From positions 127,414,280-127,478,279 of the forward strand of contig NC_090984.1 of NCBI RefSeq assembly GCF_041146395.1: DNA of 64,000 bases, read 5' to 3'. Under the pieces are notes generated by a model that was given only the letters and a program-made list of their open reading frames with translations, searched no databases and was not told the origin of the DNA. Both the position numbers and the translations under genes were made by a program. The DNA comes from Eulemur rufifrons. Lineage: Eukaryota; Chordata; Mammalia; Primates; Lemuridae. Of the stretch, positions 1 to 9,984 are shown in pieces. The first letter of the stretch is position 1, and each line of letters opens with the position of its first letter.

Positions 1-316
1 CAGTGAATCCGGCCCTGTCCTTCGTGGGCACAGAGCTCAGCTGCAGGTTCTTGGACATTGGGGTACAACTGGTTCTTGGACATTGATCAGGACGTGGCAA
101 CTCAGCTCTGGAGGGACACGTTGTAATTTGTGCTCCCTACGTAGCATGTGTCCCTGACGCAGTCCCATGTCTTTCCCCAGGGCTGGCAGATGCAGCTCTA
201 GCAGTAACCACATCATGTGATGAACAGTCCAGAGATGACCCAGGTCAGGGAGAGTGTCTGAGATGGCTTCACCAGCCCTGAGCCCGACTCCTGCAGCTGC
301 ACCTTGGAAGTGACAC
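1..316 (-). pseudogene. IGHV4-like (clan II) V-exon pseudogene, cut by the window edge
   Basis: The minus strand reads as a decayed IGHV4-type V exon. From position 316 there is an 11-nt leader remnant after an AG acceptor, then a clear framework 1 ([20 protein letters not shown]). The first conserved cysteine codon has become TGG (Trp). CDR1 and framework 2 contain stops and frame changes. Framework 3 is still recognisable (S-T-N-Y-N, S-K-N-Q, then an L-S-S-V-like end), but it is frameshifted and carries a short repeat of a TCCAAGAACC-type segment. The exon runs off the window before its second cysteine and RSS. A leader exon is not certain; a weak leucine-rich candidate lies near 400-450. 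It lies just outside the outer duplicated block, so it has no second copy here. The family call is firm and non-function is certain. Confidence 0.85.
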
Positions 317-506
317 CTTAGGACATGGAGCCTTAGTCCCCGCCAGCCATGTGCAGCAGTGGCCATCGCACCTGGTGCACGTCTGACCTCTGAGACGCCT
401 TGTGCAGCTGGCAGCAGGCCAAGGAGAGGACACAACAATCTCGTTTTCTTCTAGACCACAGCGCCGCCTTCCCCAGACACCCCGGCCTGTCTAAGGAGGG
501 CGTTGT

Positions 507-2860
507 GACCTTACACAGCCCATTAGCAGATCTATTCTGTCCTGGAGACTGAGGAGAAATCTTCCCACGGGGAAGCCTCGTACTCACGCAGGGAAGGGAC
601 TGAGATCTGGCTCATTTGGGTCCTTCCTGCTTTCTTTCCCTGAACCTCCCATGTACTGGGGTTCCCGTCTCCCCTGAGAGATTGTTACGTTACCGCTGTT
701 ATGTGAGAGCCTGACCTGCCCTTCCCTCCATCCAAAAGGAGGTGACTGCAGAGGATGTTGCGTGGGAAAGGCCAGCTGGGCTGAATGGCGTCTGCTTCCA
801 GCCCATACCTGAACCCTCCTTCTCTTATGTAGATCCCGACACAGCCGGGTCCCTCCCCACAACGTCTCCAGGAGTTTCCCCAGGCCTTTTTCTTCTTCCA
901 CACTCAGCGTGTCCTGGACATGCCACAGGCCTTCCCTGAGGTCTGTGGCCAGGCCCAGCCCTGCGAAGGGATTCCATCCCTCAGAGGGCACCAGGGAGGA
1001 TGTCACTTGGAGAAGCTGGATGTTGTGTCCCCGAAAGAGCAGGACCTCAGCTGTGCAGCTCTGCCCAGAACAGGGCTCGGAGAATCTGCCAACATGGAAA
1101 CAAGTGGCAGAAAACACTGGAAGAATATGATGTGAGTCCAGTTATGGGCATTTCCTTGGAATAGTGGAGCCGATTCCCAGGGATTCGGAACGGAGTGTGT
1201 TCAGGGAGGGTCTGTGGCTGAAGAGGAACACAAGACCGGACGAGAAGTGGCCACCACGCAGACTGCAGAAGATCGGGGGTCGGGGCAGGAATCAACTCCT
1301 GACAGAACTCAGGAGTTTACAAAGTGTCTGATGTAACAACTTTCCCGATTTTATTGCATTTCACCAGTGATGTTAAATTGGACATTTCAGACCTGTATTG
1401 ACAACAGAAATAGAATGTGAAGTCTCCTCTCTGCCTGTTTTAAAACAGCCACAGGACATGCTGAAATGCTGTCAGAGAAAAATGATGCAGGATGCGGAGC
1501 CCGTGGCCCTCAGACCGCAGAGCCGGGCGGCCCCCCCTCTCCAGGGCCTGTCCTGGAAGCAGCCGTGGATGCCGTGAGCAGAAGAGACAGCGGAACAAAA
1601 GATGGCACAGCAGTGACCAAGCACATTGACAGCAGTAGGTCCCTTCGTGTGCGATCAGCGAGAAGGCTCTGAAGAGAAGAAGTGCCCGATCCGCTCCCTA
1701 CCCGGAAGTGTTCAGGGTGCGTGGACGGTGACAAGGCTGACACCCGTCAGTACCCGGGGGATGCCTTGCTGCTCTGTCGGTGAAACTCTGCTCACCAGGG
1801 GTCCAAGGTATTGGGTGTCAAGAGTGACACAGATTTTCCCAAACTCTCAGCTATTCCTTGTAACACATGAGCCTCAGGCGAATCACGTTCCTTGCTACTT
1901 TTAAACAAGGCACTTTCAAGTTAAAGAGACTTTACCAAAGTGATTATAACGTCCCATGCACAGCAGATACTTCTGTAACCTTAATCAAACGTATCTCTCT
2001 GGTTTATACCGTTGACTATTCTATGATATTGGATGATAAACCCAGAAAATACCTGTATATCCTATTTTATATTGAGCAGGCTAAAATTTCCATAGACATG
2101 ATATAAAAGTTTGCACAAAAGTTATTGAAGTTCCAACACACTCTAATAGATGAAAGGGATCCACTACCCAACTTCCCTAAATTACTTAAAGCCAAAAGCA
2201 AAGGAAGGTCTCAAACCTACACCTGAATGTTCTCGACACCTGAGAACAGCCAACTGAATTGTTGTCCCTCACTGTCTCCTAATTCCTAATCGCAATACCC
2301 CCCTGCCACCAATGCCCTGATGCCACTGTGTTGGGGGAGAGAGTCCGTGCCCTGCCCTCCTCAGCGCGCGCTAGGATGGGGCAGGCAGTCACTGCGGGCC
2401 TTCTCGAGGGCAGGCTCGGTTCCTGACCCACTGTCCGCTTCCACCCTCCCTAGAGCGGCCTCTTTTCCCAGGCACCATCGTTTGCCTTCCTTGGAATTCC
2501 ACAAATGAGTCGGCAAGTTATGGCACCAGAATAATAGATGCATGTCTGTATCAATTTGTCAAAACCCACAGAAGTGACAGCACCAATGGCGAAACCAAAT
2601 TCAAGCTGTGGATTTTGGGTAATGATGATGTGTCAACGTAGGTTCGTCCATTGCAACCTATTTATGAACCTGTCACGGTGTGTCCACACCGAGGAAGTTC
2701 CCACGTGGGCAGGCCGCAAGTAAACGGGAACTCTCTGGACCTTCTCTCGATGTTACTGTGAACTTAAAACCACCATAAAATAAATTTCATTTAAAAGAAA
2801 TAAGAAAGACATTTTGGCCATTTCTTATGTGTTAAAAGGCATGTACCATGTGATTAAGAA
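507..2860. other. Non-genic flank within outer duplication copy 1
   Basis: I recognise no gene here. The first 1.2 kb is GC-rich and contains a 177-codon minus-strand open frame (584-1117) that is shortened in the second copy (51120-51434), so it does not look selected. A 92-codon plus-strand frame (1626-1904) is open in both copies, but its sequence matches no family I know and recent duplication explains the sharing. From 1860 the stretch becomes AT-rich. The segment 2440-2790 ends in 'cttaaaaccaccataaaat', which resembles the 3' end of an old interspersed repeat. Confidence 0.5.
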
Positions 2861-2871
2861 TTCTTACTCCA

Positions 2872-3212
<341 letters not shown>

Positions 3213-3492
3213 AATTCTTACTCCAATTTATTTACCCAACTGATGTTAAAACTCTTGTTCACGTTAATAACTTAATGGAAATGCTTGTACTAGCGTTATT
3301 AGCTTGAGTCTTCTGTAATTCTCTAAGCTCTGTTGATACGGTGACAACTGAATGAAATCTTTGCAATGTAATTAGACTGCATACACGTGTCACATATTCC
3401 TTTTCCTCAACTAACTAACCCATGTTGGGAAACATTTCAACCTAATGTCCCTCATCATTTTCTCATCCCCAGCACAGCTACGTCTCCCTCAG
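3213..3492. other. Spacer between the Alu and the IGHV1 RSS
   Basis: AT-rich sequence without a recognisable gene or repeat. It lies directly 3' (in V-gene sense) of the IGHV1 recombination signal and is conserved in the second outer copy at 53670-53934. Confidence 0.6.
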
Positions 3493-3530
3493 GGTTTCTG
3501 ACCCCTCAGGATGTGGGTTGTCACACTGTG
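3493..3530 (-). promoter_or_regulatory. IGHV1 copy 1 recombination signal sequence
   Basis: On the minus strand the V exon is followed directly by a consensus CACAGTG heptamer (3524-3530) and a nonamer TCAGAAACC (3493-3501). The spacer between them (3502-3523) is 22 nt. If the nonamer is read as CAGAAACCC the spacer is 23 nt but the nonamer match is poorer. IGHV1 genes normally use TCAGAAACC with a 23-nt spacer, so this site looks one base short. RAG1/RAG2 would act here. Confidence 0.85.
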
Positions 3531-3965
3531 TCTCTCGCACAGTAATACACGGCCGTGTCCTCGGGTCTCAGACTGCTCAGCTCCATGAAGGCTGTGCTGC
3601 TGGACGTGTCCCTGGTCATGGTGACTCTGCCCTGGAACTTCTGTGCGTAGTTTGTTGCTCCATTGCTAGGGTCGATCCGTCCCATCCCCTCCAGCCCTTG
3701 TCCAGGGGCCTGTCTCACCCATTCCATGTAGTAGCTGGTGAAGGTGTATCCGGAAGCCTTGCAGGACACCTTCACGGAGGCCCCAGGTGGCCTCACCTCA
3801 GCCCCGGACTGCACCAGCTGGACCTGGGAGCGGGCGCCTGTGCAGAGGAGACAGGACTGGGTGAGACCCCCTGGCTGGGTCCGGGCCCCTCCTCACCCTG
3901 GGACTGGGGAGCCCCTCACCTGTCGCTGCTGCCACCAGGAAGAGGATCCTCCAGGCCCAGTCCAT
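3531..3965 (-). CDS. IGHV1-family immunoglobulin heavy variable gene, open reading frame
   Basis: This is a heavy-chain variable segment that would be joined to D and J in B cells. The leader exon is 3920-3965 (46 nt, starts [16 protein letters not shown], an IGHV1 signal peptide) with an ACAG|GTGAGG donor. The intron is 3838-3919. The V exon is 3531-3837 (307 nt), after a TGCACAG acceptor. Framework 1 reads [20 protein letters not shown] with a proline at the usual lysine position. The first Cys (SCKAS), the core Trp (MEWVRQ) and the second Cys (YYCAR) are all present. The oddity is framework 2, where the usual G-L-E-W-M-G reads G-L-E-G-M-G, losing the Trp at the VH-VL interface. An octamer lies about 108 bp upstream of the ATG and an RSS follows directly. 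Recombination is plausible, but folding and pairing may be weakened. Confidence 0.92.
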
Positions 3966-4072
3966 GGTGAGTAGCTGAGCTGCCAGGGGCTTCTCCACAG
4001 CAGGGACGTGGTGGTGGGGTGAGGCTCTCGGGGCGCAGGCATAGCTGTATGTACCCCAGCAGACCTCAGGCC

Positions 4073-4089
4073 ATTTGCATATTCATGAG
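4073..4089 (-). promoter_or_regulatory. IGHV1 copy 1 octamer and heptamer promoter elements
   Basis: On the minus strand CTCATGA (4083-4089) is followed two bases later by ATGCAAAT (4073-4080), about 108 bp upstream of the start codon. This heptamer plus octamer pair is the Oct-factor site typical of IGHV1 promoters. It is conserved unchanged in the second outer copy. Confidence 0.9.
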
Positions 4090-4099
4090 GCAGGACGTT

Positions 4100-5029
4100 T
4101 CATAGCCCTAGACCTGCCCCAGTGTGAGAAAGAGAACCGAGATGATGCGGGGGCCACGCAACAGGGCGATACCGAGGACAGGTGTCCCTGCAACCCCCTT
4201 GACTCCATGTGCACAGAGGTCCTCCCACTGAGGGACAAGCCGCCAAACACATGTTCTTCACTGTGAACCCACATGGGAAATGCACGGAGAGCCCTGGGAC
4301 CATCTGTGCCATTTTATACCCAAAGGTCTTGTCCTTTGGATCCGTGAGTTCCCTGAAATTTTCTGCCCATTTGTATATAAAAATGTTCCCTTGCCCCCAG
4401 CTGCTTACTCTTAGCACATGCAGGAGGGCTAGAGACGCTTTGTAAATGTGGCTTTCATTAAAATATTGTGTTACTTAAACACAGCTGTGGAGGAATAATA
4501 CATCATATAAAATTCTTGTTTTCGGTTTTTTAAAAAAGGAAGAGCCAGTCCCCAGGAGGAACCCCTCCCCACCTCCTGTGCGCCTGCTGCTGGCGGCAGC
4601 CTGTGCTGGGTGCTCCTGAGCGCCCCCTGCAGCCCAGCCCTTCCGGCAGGGGAGGTTCCTTCTGGGCTTGCAGAGCATCTTCCTCCCAGTGTCCCAGCCC
4701 AGGGTGACCTGGCTGTGCCCTGGGTCCCATGCTCCTTCACTGACAGCATGTGCTTTTGACTGGAAAGGGTGAACTGGCCTTTCTAAACCCAGGGAGCTCT
4801 GCAGGGAGGCCCCAAGCAAGGATTCTGTGAGAGCCTCGGGGAGTCCCTTCCCTGGAGCTCCACAGGCCCTGGCCCGGCCACAGCCACAGTGGTGCAGAAA
4901 CCCGCGGGGCTTGGCAGAAGCCTCGTATCTCCTTGAAGTTCTTCTGGTTAAATGTCACTTTAACCCACAGCTCATGGGCCTGGCTCAGAGCTGGCCACAC
5001 AACTACTGATCCTGCAGGGCACAAACGCA
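4100..5029. other. Upstream flank of IGHV1 copy 1, non-genic
   Basis: Sequence upstream (in V-gene sense) of the IGHV1 promoter. It contains several overlapping open frames of about 100 codons on both strands, none of which I recognise. The overlap of frames on both strands suggests GC-rich sequence rather than coding. It is closely matched at 54540-55470. Confidence 0.5.
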
Positions 5030-5206
5030 CACACACACTCACACACACACACACAGTAACACACACACTCACACACACACACACAGTCACAACACACACT
5101 CACACACACTAATACTCTCACACACACTCACACACACACTCACACACACACACTAACACACTCACACACTCACACACACACTCACACACACACACACACA
5201 CACACT
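5028..5206 (+). repeat. CA dinucleotide repeat, outer copy 1
   Basis: An imperfect (CA)n tract interrupted by CT, GT and TAA variants. The paralogous tract at 55469-55618 has a different interruption pattern and length, so the two have changed independently since duplication. Confidence 0.95.
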
Positions 5207-6754
5207 GTGGCCCGCGTTCACAGCAGCCGGAGTGGTACTTCCCTTCTTCCCTGCATGTGGCACATGGGCCGAGCCCACACACTGACCCTGGGCCTGGGTA
5301 TGTGCCCTTGTCAGACAGACAACAGCAAACACCTCACAACGGGAGAAAGGGACCTGCCCACGCTGTGGGTTTGCCTGTTCTCCCGGCTAGAGGGACCCTG
5401 CAGATGCCCCTGGGTGGGGCCAGGTTTGCCCCTGGAGGGCCACAGCTGGCAGAGCCATGTGCAGTCAGTGCAGCCAACACCGAGCTGCCCGGACTGTGGG
5501 GAGGGCCACCCTGGCCCTGCAGCCCAGCAGGCCCCCTCTCAGGGACACAGCCAGGAGCCGGAGGGCAGGGCCCTGGGGACCTGGATGGGGCATCTCCCCA
5601 GGTGGAGAAGCAAGAACTGATCTTGGAAGAGGGGACTCTGGAGGGAGAGCTGGGAAGGTCCGAGTCCCTGAGACCAGGGCCTGGGATGGGCCACCACCTC
5701 CTGCTTCCCCCATGGGGCATCTATTGTGGGCCATGTCCCTGTCCCATCTGGGCAGGGGGGATCCACGGGGTGACTGTCTTTTGCTTTTTACTTCTCAAGT
5801 CCAGGAGCAGAAGAGCCGCACTTGAAAACCACAGTGGAGGAGACACGTCTGCTTCCTGGTCCTGGCTGCAGTTGATGCTGCACATGGACCCAGTGTCTCC
5901 GCTGGGGTGAGCAGGGGCTGCACGTGGCCTGGGGAGGACGCGGGTGATTGTACCAAGGTCCTGGATCCCCCATCCCGTAGCAGGGCCCTTTGCAATGTGA
6001 CTTCCTGGTGCCTCCTGCCCAGAGGAGGGGGCTGTGTCTGGCCCCAAACACAGGCTGTGCCCAGGGACTCCCTGGTGCCAACCACAGAGGTCATGAAGGT
6101 GCAGGGACGCTAGGTGTCCCCACTTCACTGCTGCCCAGGACACTGAGGAGACCAGTAGGGGTGTGAGCCGGGGCTGGGGGCCCCTGGGAACCCACAACTG
6201 AGGGGAGTGAGGCCCTGATAATTCAGAGCAGGAGCTGTCGGCCAGCTCAGGTGGTGCTGCTGAGCCGGGTCAGCTCCTGGGTGGGCAGCAGCCGGGTGAG
6301 TGTGGTTCCTGCCCTGTGAGGGAGGCCAGGCTTCCCCAGGGCTCCCTCCTCACCAGCAAGGAAGGTGGCATTGACCATCCTGGTGTGCCCAGCCTGCTGT
6401 TCATCTCCCCTTCCTGACCTCCTCCTGGCCCCCAGGCCCTGCATCTGACACAGGGGCCGAGGCACTTCCTAGTCACCCCTGCACTTGCCCAAGCCCAGGG
6501 CGCTGCAGGAGAGACCTGGGTCTCCCTGGTTCTGTATCTGGATGAGCCCAAGGGATTCCCAAGGAAATGCTGAATATTTCCATGGGGGGAAGAGAAACTT
6601 TGCAAATACCACAAAGGATGAGAAAGAAATGAGTGTGAGGTTGATGAGAGAGGGGTGCTGAGCATGTAGCTGCCAGAGGGTCCAAGTTCCTCTAGTGACC
6701 TCGGTTTTGTCCCCCTGTGTCTGGGCTCCCTACGTTCTCCTGCTCAGATAGACT
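5207..6754. other. GC-rich non-genic stretch, outer copy 1
   Basis: A GC-rich stretch without a recognisable gene. Open frames of 120-220 codons occur on both strands and in several frames, and they are interrupted differently in the second copy (55620-57167). That fits base composition rather than coding. No repeat family was recognised. Confidence 0.5.
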
Positions 6755-7216
6755 TGTTATGGTCTGAGACGCGAGAAATGACCACCTAAAGACTGAATTG
6801 AGCCAAATCAGGAATCTCTGTTAGCTGGCCAGCGACTACTCTCTGCACCACCAAAGGCAGCACAGAGAGCAGCAGGCAGCCTTTGAAATGGAAAGTTTTT
6901 ATATTGTAAGTTTGTGGGTGGAAAAGTATTAAGATTGAGCAAGCACGTGTACAAGAAGCCTTGAGTGAGCATTACGTCATTTTCTTATCTTTGGTGTGAC
7001 AGGATCTGGGCCATATCTTGTTCATGCAAAACATGAGTGTTGTAATCGCTTCATGCAAAACGTGGGGCTGGAATGATTTTACGCAGAACATGGGTGTTGT
7101 AGTCACTTAGGGGTTTCTGTGTTGGGGGTACTGTCTTGAGTAAGCAGGAGCAAGCAGGTTTACAGAAGCAGAATGGCAGATTAGTGACTTTTCGATGCGA
7201 AACTCAGACTGTAACA
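6755..7216 (-). mobile_element. 3' LTR of class I endogenous retrovirus, copy 1
   Basis: A 462-bp LTR lies in minus orientation. Its sense strand begins TGTTACAG and ends CCATAACA, giving inverted TGTTA/TAACA ends. A polypurine tract (AGTGGGGAA) lies directly upstream in sense orientation (7217-7225), identifying this as the 3' LTR. A TATA-like 'aatataaaaac' is inside. The same LTR family occurs as solo copies at 13117 and 29534 and as the duplicated 3' LTR at 57168. Confidence 0.88.
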
Positions 7217-8740
7217 TTCCCCACTGGTTATTAGGAAGAATCAAATCATTGATTCTTTGGTATTAACATCACAAACATGTTGATAGTGGGTTTGGAGGAC
7301 CATAAGTTTGACAGCTTGAACTCTTTGTTTAACATAAGAAATGAGGCTGTTTATGAGCCAGGGGCCAAGGAGCAGTGTCAGCAGAATGGGAATAACCGGT
7401 TTTGTTATGGCTGACAAAAGTGTTGTCATCCACGGGGATTAGGAATGCTAGAGATGACAAGTGCTTTTAAACTTACCCCCCCTTTTTTGATGTTTATAGT
7501 ACTGTAATATACATCAATACATAGTGTCAAAAATGATCTTGCAAACAATCTATTTTAACCTTTTTTTGGCTATCTGTATCACCCTGTCCTTCACATAAAT
7601 GTTTTAAGTAAATAAGGTGTTTAGCTTATTTCTAAGGATTTATCTTGTAAGTACGGAGTGGAATTTTGAGTTTAAAGGGCAGTATTCCCTCCCAGCCCAG
7701 GAAGAGGGGGAGGAGGCCACTCAGAGACATGTCTTCAGAGGCAGCAGAGTGGCGGGACCTTGGACAGGCTCTAGCCCAGCCTTTGCTGAGGCTCTCCGGG
7801 TCTGTCTAATTATGACAGTGTCATTTATTGTCTTTGTAAGCACCTAAGTGTAGTTTACAAGCTGATGGGGGGGGTGTCATCTGCTGGATTAAAACAGATA
7901 ACTGGGAGGAACCAGAGGAGTCTCTGGAAAGTCTTATCTTTAGTGGGTCCTCGGTGGGCTGGGCATCCATTTCTTGGGGAGTTGATCTGGGGTCGCCTTT
8001 TGATCTGCTTGTGGTGGATCCAGTGGTTCTTTCCGGGAACCCTCACGGCTGTTGGCGTGGTGAGGGTCACTGGCAGGGATCCAGTCCACCTGGCCTCTAA
8101 GCTGGCAGGTGGAAGTTTTCTTATCCAAACGAGGTTTCCAGCCTGTACCTGTAATAGAGCTTTCTCGGGAGTGGGGTTAGTCGGCTGAACATGATTTTAC
8201 ATAGGGTTGTGCTTTTGACATACGGAGTGTATCTGGTGTTTAGTAGGGCAAAGGGGAGGAGGCTTACTCAGTCTGCGCCAGGCTCCAGCTTTAATTTGTT
8301 TAATGTTTTTTAAAGTTTTATTTATCCTTTGTATCCATCCTGAACTCTGAGGCCTATAAGCACAGTGCAATTTAATAATTGAGTCGTTTGGGCAATGAAC
8401 GCCGGGCCATGGTTGGACCCCAGTGCAAGTGGGAGGCCAAATCGGGGAACAGTTTCAGTCACTAACTTTTTTGAAACTACCTGTGTTGTCTCTGACCTCA
8501 TAGGAAAAGTTTTCACTCATCTAGAGAAAGAATAAATATAAGCAGGTAGTGATATCTGTATTTGTCTAGTTTCACTTTTGTAAAGTCCACTTTTCACTGT
8601 TCCCCTGGAGCTTGTCACCTTTACCTGGTCCCGAAGGGGGAGATTAGTGCTTTTACCTGAATTGACTTGTGCACAGGTGAGACACCTCGTTGTTACCTGC
8701 TGGGCCATCTGATGTAGCCAAGGAATGTAGTAGTCCATCA
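7217..8740 (-). mobile_element. ERV internal region, copy 1: env remnant and integrase, truncated
   Basis: Minus-strand gammaretrovirus-like (class I) remnants. A short env transmembrane-subunit C-terminus lies at 7241-7429, with a hydrophobic anchor and a V-K-Q-R-V-Q-A-V-type tail. Most of env, including the surface subunit, is missing: 7430-7850 is AT-rich with no env signal I can see. The integrase C-terminal domain is at about 7870-8110. Integrase core remnants are at 8322-8516 and the zinc-binding N-terminal part at 8517-8741. Frames are broken. Homology to the fuller second copy stops near 8740, so reverse transcriptase and gag are absent here. It cannot be functional. Confidence 0.85.
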
Positions 8741-9984
8741 CCTCAAATATTTGTTCTTTCTTTGTAGTGAGGATATTTAAAATCCTGTGTTTCAGTTATT
8801 TTCAAATACACATTATTATTAACTTTACTAACTGTAGTTATACTGTGCAACAGAACAGAGAGCAGTCTATGAATGACCCAGTTAGAAATCCAAAATATAC
8901 TAAAATAATATATGGTAAATATAACGGGGTGTCGTCTGGGTTTTTATCCTCTTCAACAAAAGCTGTAAGTATCTTAGAGCAGAAATTCACTCGTTGACAA
9001 TATTGCATATTGTTAATACTGAAGCACAGATTAGTATTAAAGCTAGGAATCCCATAAAAAGTTTTTAAAAAGTATCCCTATATCATTATGGTTTTTGCCA
9101 TATGTAATAAGGACAAAGAGGTACACCTCACCTTAAACACTGTAAGGATTTCCTTGCCTAAATCACCATGGTGATAGCACACATTGTTCCAAAATATTCT
9201 ACTGAGGTCTTGGATGCTCTGGCCCACTGAGTGGCGACTTAAAATTAAATTGCTTCATTATGACTTACTCTCAGGTATGAGAAAACAAGACCCCATGTAT
9301 CACCTCCTTAAAATAGTAAATACAGGCTGATGTGAGTTAAAATAGACTGTTCAAAGGTGAAACCCGTTGTGGGCGAGCAGTTTAGAACAGAGGAGATTAA
9401 CCCAGCTGCGTCTGCTGTGGCCGTCCCCATTTGCTGTGTTTCACTGGGAGAGAATGAAGCATCTCACGGTAGGTGACTGCAAACGTCATGTTGTGGCTCT
9501 GCACACTGTCACCACATGCATCTTACTGAAATAGCTGACTTCTTTCCATCAGCAACTGGGAAACATTTTTCTCTTGTAGATTTGGTTGCTCTGCTCTGAT
9601 AGGGGCATATTTAAACAGGCTTCCAGCCACAGATTAGAAAATTCATTGAAAAAAGAACCTATAAATGCAAGTAAATATAAAATAATCAAGAATTACTTCA
9701 AACATATACTATTGCCTTGAGCAAATGAACTAAGAAAATAAGCATGTTGCTAACTCTAGATATGAACGTTCAAAGCTGCGATATTGTGAAGAGAGGATTC
9801 CGCGCAGACTTGAGTTGTCCCTGCACGGATCACACTTTCCCACGATACACACGTGCGGCCACGCCCATCCACGCCATCCGTTCCTGCCGTGCGTCAGCTG
9901 TGCTGCTTCTGCACACACATGATCTCATCTAACAGGTCCGGGGTGGCGTCTCCCCCACAGTGCTGCTGCCTCCCCCTCTCCTCC
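8741..9984. other. Unique AT-rich stretch, nothing recognised
   Basis: This stretch lies between the truncated ERV and the first Y' module. It has no paralogue elsewhere in the window, no V-gene remnant and no repeat that I could name. Open frames are short. Confidence 0.5.

Noticed and set aside
584..1117. 177-codon minus-strand frame upstream of the IGHV4 relic as a gene
   Set aside because: The counterpart in outer copy 2 is shortened, and no family or splice context is visible.
3527..3965. Reading IGHV1 copy 1 as a heavy-chain-only (VHH-like) gene because of the Gly in framework 2
   Set aside because: The other VHH hallmark positions ([10 protein letters not shown]) are conventional, so a single deleterious change is the simpler explanation.
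5028..5206. CA repeat region as a CRISPR-like or structured array
   Set aside because: It is a simple dinucleotide repeat without spacers, in a vertebrate genome.
5257..5910. 217-codon plus-strand frame in the GC-rich stretch
   Set aside because: The paralogue in outer copy 2 changes frame and length through small indels, and frames are open on both strands. It does not look selected.
7617..7847. Plus-strand 76-codon frame inside the ERV remnant as a gene
   Set aside because: It runs against the ERV orientation, is matched in copy 2 only by duplication, and resembles no known protein.
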